A DNA stretch of 28,043 nucleotides from Krumholzibacterium sp965370495. GTDB taxonomy: Bacteria; Krumholzibacteriota; Krumholzibacteriia; Krumholzibacteriales; Krumholzibacteriaceae. The notes beneath the pieces are model-generated. The model ran no database searches. It worked only from the letters and a program-made list of their open reading frames with translations, and had not been told where the DNA came from. A program made the translations under genes and the position numbers. Shown piece by piece: positions 24,264 through 28,043 of the stretch (positions within the stretch are counted from its first letter, which is position 1; each line of letters opens with the position of its first letter). The stretch covers positions 1 to 28,043 of the forward strand of contig CBDUUV010000020.1 in NCBI GenBank assembly GCA_965370495.1. The letters are read 5' to 3'.

Positions 24264-24980
24264 TTACTTCCATCGCCGGGGAGACATAAACCTCAGACGC
24301 CATACCATGAACGCCGCTTCCCATATGATCCTGGTGGACATCTTTGACACTCCGATTCTCCTGTCAGCGAATATTATGGGAATTTCCTTGATACGGAAAC
24401 CTTTTTTCCAACAGAAGAAATTCATCTCGATCTGAAACGAGTACCCGTCGCTCCGTATAGTATCAAGCGGTAGCTGTTCCAGTGTTTCTCTCCTGAAACA
24501 TTTGTACCCACCCGTAGAGTCTTTAAATGGCATACCCGTGATGATTCCTGTATAGATGTTCGCTCCCGTACTCAGGATAAGCCTGCTCAACGGCCAGTTG
24601 ATGACCCTTATTCCGTCGAGATATCTCGAACCTATCACAAGATCATTATCTTTTATGGTCTCGAGAAAAACAGGTATTTCACCGGGATCATGGGAAAAAT
24701 CGGCATCCATCTCAAAAATATATTTCACGTCGGTATTTGCCAGCGCCCATTTGAATCCGGCAATATATGCCGAGCCCAATCCCATCTTGCTTTCACGATG
24801 AATGATGTGAATACGCGGTTCAGCCCCAACCATTTCATCGACGATATTACCTGTACCATCCGGAGAATTATCGTCGACAACCAGCACCTCTATGCCTTCG
24901 CCCTGGGTCAGGACCGTGTCAATGATATTCCTGATATTCTCCTTTTCCTCGTACGTAGGAATCACGACAAGGGCTTCCAA
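24264..24980 (-). CDS. Polyprenyl-phosphate sugar synthase (DPM1-like GT2)
   Basis: 238-aa GT2 enzyme of the dolichol-phosphate-mannose synthase group, without the C-terminal membrane helices of some homologues. Motifs: VVIPTYEEKENI, VLVVDDNSPDGTG, EMDADFSHDP with the DxD metal site (Asp-Ala-Asp), VIGSRY, GGYKCFRRETL and the C-terminal DRRIGVSKMS. It transfers a sugar from a nucleotide sugar to polyprenyl phosphate. The product would serve GT-C enzymes outside the membrane, such as the protein at 12983-14560. It starts at TTG 24980, with AAGGGG 7 bases upstream, 1 base after the YfhO stop. Mannose is the usual sugar in the family, but this is not proven here. Confidence 0.92.
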   Translation of the reverse strand: MEALVVIPTYEEKENIRNIIDTVLTQGEGIEVLVVDDNSPDGTGNIVDEMVGAEPRIHIIHRESKMGLGSAYIAGFKWALANTDVKYIFEMDADFSHDPGEIPVFLETIKDNDLVIGSRYLDGIRVINWPLSRLILSTGANIYTGIITGMPFKDSTGGYKCFRRETLEQLPLDTIRSDGYSFQIEMNFFCWKKGFRIKEIPIIFADRRIGVSKMSTRIIWEAAFMVWRLRFMSPRRWK

Positions 24981-24981
24981 A

Positions 24982-27447
24982 TCAGTTCCCCTTCCTTCCA
25001 GTGATTATTGCTGAAAAAACCGCGGCAAAAAGAGCTATCGCAAGGGACAAAACCGATACGGCCAGAGCCTTCCTGAGAATCGGTGAAACGAAACGAAAAA
25101 CCACTTCATGGTCGCCTGCCGCCAGCGGAAGCGCCCTGAGGCAATAATTCGCTGTGAGTATCTCCTCTTCCTTTCCATCGACAGTGACTCGCCAGTCGGG
25201 ATAATCTATCTCGCTGACGACCATAATACATGGTTTCTCGACATGAACATCCATACTCACAGAATTGAGGGAATAGTCTGTTATCGTCGCGCTGCTTCCC
25301 TCCGCCGATTCTATTATTCCATCCGGTACGGATTGGAGGATCACTTCCCTCGCCGGGTCGAACGTGTTTGAAACAAGAGCCGTAAGGGTGTCATCGAGCG
25401 GCATCACCTTGATCTTGTCGACAAAAAACACCCTGGGAAGCGCTCCGGGATTCTTGTAGATATATGTTTTTTCGCTCTCATACACGAGGTTGAACTCCGA
25501 TCCTTCCGGGAAAACCGGATAGATCGATACAAAATATTTTACCCCCAGCATATCGATGATCTGCCGTGGAATATCACGCCTGTTGAAGCTTGCAAACATG
25601 ACATCCATGACATCCTGGTAATTCTTCAGTTTCGCGGCATGGTATCCGCCAATAGAGTATATACCCGACATCATGAAACTGTTGTCGTTGAAAAGAGGAA
25701 TACTATGACCCCATCTCCCGGGTTGGTATACCGGAACCGGAAAAATTCTGAACAAAGAAGGGTCTCCGGCCAGGTATTCAGCCACTTTATTCGGTTTCTT
25801 GTACGACTCTCTGGCAGCAACCGGCCTGATAATCCTGTACCCGTCCGCATTCCAGCTCCTGTCAGGATGAAGAATCGAATAATCGACGGTGAACATATCG
25901 AAGATAAGCAGCACCATTAATCCGGCAACGACAAGCCCTCCCCCGGTTTTCTTCCATGATACGAAAAAAAGCGAGAAGACAGCCGCGACGAAAAAGAATA
26001 CTGTCCTGGCAAGGTCTCCGGTATAAGCCGAAACCGCCATCCTGATCCATTCGGGGCGTACCCTGCCACGTACCGACACGCTTTCGAGAAGATTCCTCTG
26101 GATTCCTTTCGCACCAGCCACGACAAGCAGGAAAAGGACAAGAGACCCGATAAGAAGCCACTTGATCCTGTCCTTTCTGAGCGGCCTTGGCAATTCATCC
26201 CTCGATGCGAGCCGCAGGTATTCCTCTATACCCATACCCATGAGTACCACAGCGGCAAGCTGCTGAACAATAATGATCATGACCGGGACACGGAACTTGT
26301 TGAAGAAGGGAAAAAATCTGAACATCGGATCGTACAGCACTGGAAAGAAACGTCCGAAACTGATAATTGTCGACACAACCATTATTATCAACAAATACCA
26401 TTTCCACCTGCTGCGTATTACCATCATACCGACAACTGAAAAAACCGCTGTAAGAACACCCAGATAGTTGGGAGAAACCGTAAACGGCATCTTTCCCCAG
26501 TATGTATCCTTCCCGAACCCAAACGCCCAGGGAAAGATAAAGGTCAGGAGCTCTTTCGGATGCAGGCTCCACCCGGTGGCATAACCGTAGTCCAGCCCTC
26601 CTCCCCCCCGGATCGAATACTCCGCGTAATCCCTGACGGGGAACACTAAAACAGAAGCTATACCTAGAGCCATTACCATGGATGCGAAGATAAAACCCAG
26701 AATAACAGCCACTTCCCGCCCTTTACCCGTCCTGAAAAGATGGACCGATTCGAAAAGAAACAGTGCCCCGATCAGAAGGAAAGTGTAATACGAGATCTGA
26801 ATGTGCCCCCTGAGCATTTGAAATCCCAGAATAATCGCCAGCAGGGCAGCGTTCATCATTCTCCTGTTTCCATTGAGAATATTCCTGCAGAAAAGGAAAG
26901 CAAAAGGCATATACGCGATTGCGCAGATCTTGGAACCATGTCCGTTCGCGCCGCTCGCCAGAAAATTAGGCATGATCATAAACAAAGTACCAGCCAGGAG
27001 GGAAACGGAGCTTCTGACACCAAACGAGCGCAACAGCAGATATACCCCGACAGCTGCCATCAAGTAATGGATCAGAAACCATGTCATTTCCGGAAATCCA
27101 AGGTAGTTTTGCAGGATATAGGTGACAAATGACACCGGATAGACAAACGGCGCGTAGGCAAGACTGTGGTAACTCGGCATTCCACAAAAGATGTACGGGT
27201 TCCATAACGGATAGGTCCCCGACATGAGAGACTCTCTTCCAACTTCCTGAAAACTGATCGGAGCCTTCGTATCCGGAACCAGGAATATCTTATTCTGAAA
27301 GATCAACTCCGGCATCAGAATAGACAGGATAACGAGCAGAAAGACCGTGACAATAACAGCTTTGCGCCAACCCGCTGCGGAATCAAACAGAGCGACAGGA
27401 TCGAACTCCTGCCGTTTCAAATCACCGGGCCTGACTCTTTTAGACAA
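24982..27447 (-). CDS. YfhO-family polytopic membrane protein (GT-C related)
   Basis: 821 aa with about a dozen hydrophobic helices, first at about residues 30-50. The first extracytoplasmic loop has FLVPDTKAPISFQE and SGTYPLWNPYIFCGMP, and helix 4 is followed by GANGHGSKICAIAYMPF, typical of the YfhO family. The soluble C-terminal part has EIDYPDWRVTVDGKE and the PLAAGDHEVVFRFVSP strand pair, also a family trait, followed by a last helix. B. subtilis YfhO was linked to glycosylation of lipoteichoic acid; others are unstudied. The start is TTG 27447, behind a perfect AGGAGG (27459-27454) with a 6-base spacer. It is the first gene after the promoter at 27488-27516, so it heads the glycan operon. 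Confidence 0.88.
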   Translation of the reverse strand: MSKRVRPGDLKRQEFDPVALFDSAAGWRKAVIVTVFLLVILSILMPELIFQNKIFLVPDTKAPISFQEVGRESLMSGTYPLWNPYIFCGMPSYHSLAYAPFVYPVSFVTYILQNYLGFPEMTWFLIHYLMAAVGVYLLLRSFGVRSSVSLLAGTLFMIMPNFLASGANGHGSKICAIAYMPFAFLFCRNILNGNRRMMNAALLAIILGFQMLRGHIQISYYTFLLIGALFLFESVHLFRTGKGREVAVILGFIFASMVMALGIASVLVFPVRDYAEYSIRGGGGLDYGYATGWSLHPKELLTFIFPWAFGFGKDTYWGKMPFTVSPNYLGVLTAVFSVVGMMVIRSRWKWYLLIIMVVSTIISFGRFFPVLYDPMFRFFPFFNKFRVPVMIIIVQQLAAVVLMGMGIEEYLRLASRDELPRPLRKDRIKWLLIGSLVLFLLVVAGAKGIQRNLLESVSVRGRVRPEWIRMAVSAYTGDLARTVFFFVAAVFSLFFVSWKKTGGGLVVAGLMVLLIFDMFTVDYSILHPDRSWNADGYRIIRPVAARESYKKPNKVAEYLAGDPSLFRIFPVPVYQPGRWGHSIPLFNDNSFMMSGIYSIGGYHAAKLKNYQDVMDVMFASFNRRDIPRQIIDMLGVKYFVSIYPVFPEGSEFNLVYESEKTYIYKNPGALPRVFFVDKIKVMPLDDTLTALVSNTFDPAREVILQSVPDGIIESAEGSSATITDYSLNSVSMDVHVEKPCIMVVSEIDYPDWRVTVDGKEEEILTANYCLRALPLAAGDHEVVFRFVSPILRKALAVSVLSLAIALFAAVFSAIITGRKGN

Positions 27448-27453
27448 AGACAG

Positions 27454-27459
27454 CCTCCT
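27454..27459 (-). promoter_or_regulatory. Strong ribosome site deciding the TTG start of the YfhO gene
   Basis: AGGAGG on the minus strand, 6 bases before TTG 27447. No ATG or GTG is in range and in frame, so TTG is the likely start. Confidence 0.8.
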
Positions 27460-27487
27460 ATGGGATTTTTTCTACACAACTACAGTA

Positions 27488-27516
27488 ATGATAACATTTT
27501 CCACTACTCTAGTAAA
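27488..27516 (-). promoter_or_regulatory. Predicted extended -10 sigma70 promoter of the glycan operon
   Basis: Minus strand: TTTACT (27516-27511), a 17-base spacer, then TATCAT (27493-27488), 5 of 6 to consensus, preceded by TG one base away (TGT TATCAT). It lies about 40 bases before the YfhO start, in a 176-base gap. It is the only good promoter candidate in the right-hand part. The rest of that gap holds an eight-C run (27560-27567, plus strand) and nothing else I recognise. Confidence 0.6.
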
Positions 27517-27623
27517 CCTTGAAAATTACCGAAGAACCGGGGCGCAAGCAGACGTGCTGCCCCCCCCTGCTCTTTCGGCGGAAAGGCTGCCCTGTACATA
27601 AGCTGCATGAATGATGCTCCGGG

Positions 27624-28043
27624 TCATATATCGGTTTCTTGCGAGCCGTTACCTGAGATTATTCTGCCTGCGGCTCGCAGGCATCCTCTCGCCAGGGACC
27701 ATTTCCCTGATATCAGCAGTCCGGCCAGCAGAAACAGATACAACGCCTGGTGAGCGGGAAACATCAGGATACGCCAGCATACCGACCTGTGTCTCACAAA
27801 GAGCCTGCTGGTACTTACCATCCGATTCTCGAGCTTGAAAGACGTCAGCCCGCCACCACTGCTTGAACTGACCTTGTGCCATACCTTTGCCGATGGTTCA
27901 TAAAAACACTTCCATCCCGCTTTCACGGCCCTCAGACAGAAATCAACGTCTTCACAATAGATTATGTATGAGGGATCAAGGACCCCTATATCGTCTATCA
28001 CTTCTTTTTTTACAAGCAACGCACACCCCGTTACCCACTCGGT
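27624..28043 (-). CDS. GT2 glycosyltransferase, C-terminal part (5' end beyond window)
   Basis: The frame enters at 28043 and ends with TGA at 27624, giving 139 residues. TEWVTGCALLVKKEV and the CEDVDFCLRAVKAGW stretch are the conserved C-half of GT2 rhamnosyltransferase-like enzymes (compare the same motif in the GT2 fusion at 22194-24263). The final 60 residues contain a hydrophobic helix (ALYLFLLAGLLISG) and a basic tail. The catalytic N-half lies outside. It is upstream of the promoter at 27488 and probably belongs to a preceding operon of the same locus. Confidence 0.88.
   Translation of the reverse strand, partial: TEWVTGCALLVKKEVIDDIGVLDPSYIIYCEDVDFCLRAVKAGWKCFYEPSAKVWHKVSSSSGGGLTSFKLENRMVSTSRLFVRHRSVCWRILMFPAHQALYLFLLAGLLISGKWSLARGCLRAAGRIISGNGSQETDI

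Noticed and set aside
27540..27600. Possible terminator or phase-variable tract: GC-rich bases with an eight-C run (27560-27567).
   Set aside because: No stable stem followed by a T-run can be drawn on the minus strand, and the homopolymer lies neither in a gene nor between promoter elements. A single short run in one sequence is weak evidence.
1..28043. CRISPR arrays, tRNA or rRNA genes, insertion sequences, riboswitches.
   Set aside because: Reading both strands showed no regularly spaced repeats, no cloverleaf-like stretch, no transposase and no conserved leader. Gaps between genes are short.

Overview
All recognisable genes in this window lie on the minus strand, so transcription runs from high to low coordinates. 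The text points to an uncultured, Gram-negative-type, meso-diaminopimelate bacterium, probably of the FCB superphylum (Bacteroidetes/Chlorobi/Fibrobacteres and related candidate phyla). The hints are a secreted Reg_prop beta-propeller with a C-terminal FlgD-like/T9SS-like sorting module, a YfhO-family protein of the type common in that group, an FtsW with QPN in place of the usual QPD motif, and a DNPR motif in MurE. The phylum assignment is inference.

Right part (about 28043 down to 12166): a surface-polysaccharide or glycoconjugate locus. It holds the end of a GT2 glycosyltransferase, then a sigma70-like promoter, then a tightly packed series: YfhO-family membrane protein, polyprenyl-phosphate sugar synthase (DPM1-like), a GT2 fused to a degenerate WbaP-like sugar-phosphate transferase, a secreted beta-propeller, a CapD/PglF-like sugar-nucleotide 4,6-dehydratase, a FemAB/GNAT-like transferase, a Wzx-type flippase, a GT4 glycosyltransferase, a GT-C membrane glycosyltransferase and a SAM methyltransferase. 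Most junctions overlap or are a few bases apart, so this is probably one transcript.

Middle (about 12165 to 11884): the only substantial regulatory region. It has a TTGACA promoter for mraZ with five TGGGN-type MraZ boxes in exact 10-bp register over and below it, and a second pair of boxes about 125 bp upstream.

Left part (11883 down to 1): the division and cell-wall (dcw) cluster in the order mraZ, a STAS-domain gene, rsmH, ftsL, ftsI (with two PASTA domains), murE, murF, mraY, murD, ftsW, murG (cut by the window edge). It makes and flips or polymerises lipid II precursors and provides septal synthase components. The STAS gene is an unusual insertion.

There is no RNA gene, insertion sequence, CRISPR array or clear intrinsic terminator. 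Many genes start with GTG or TTG behind good Shine-Dalgarno sequences, and murF may use an ATC start. No stretch longer than 300 bases lacks a gene. The least conventional items are the dcw STAS protein, the MraZ operator layout, the degenerate PGT fusion, the propeller in the glycan operon, and an out-of-frame duplication at the start of the GT-C gene.
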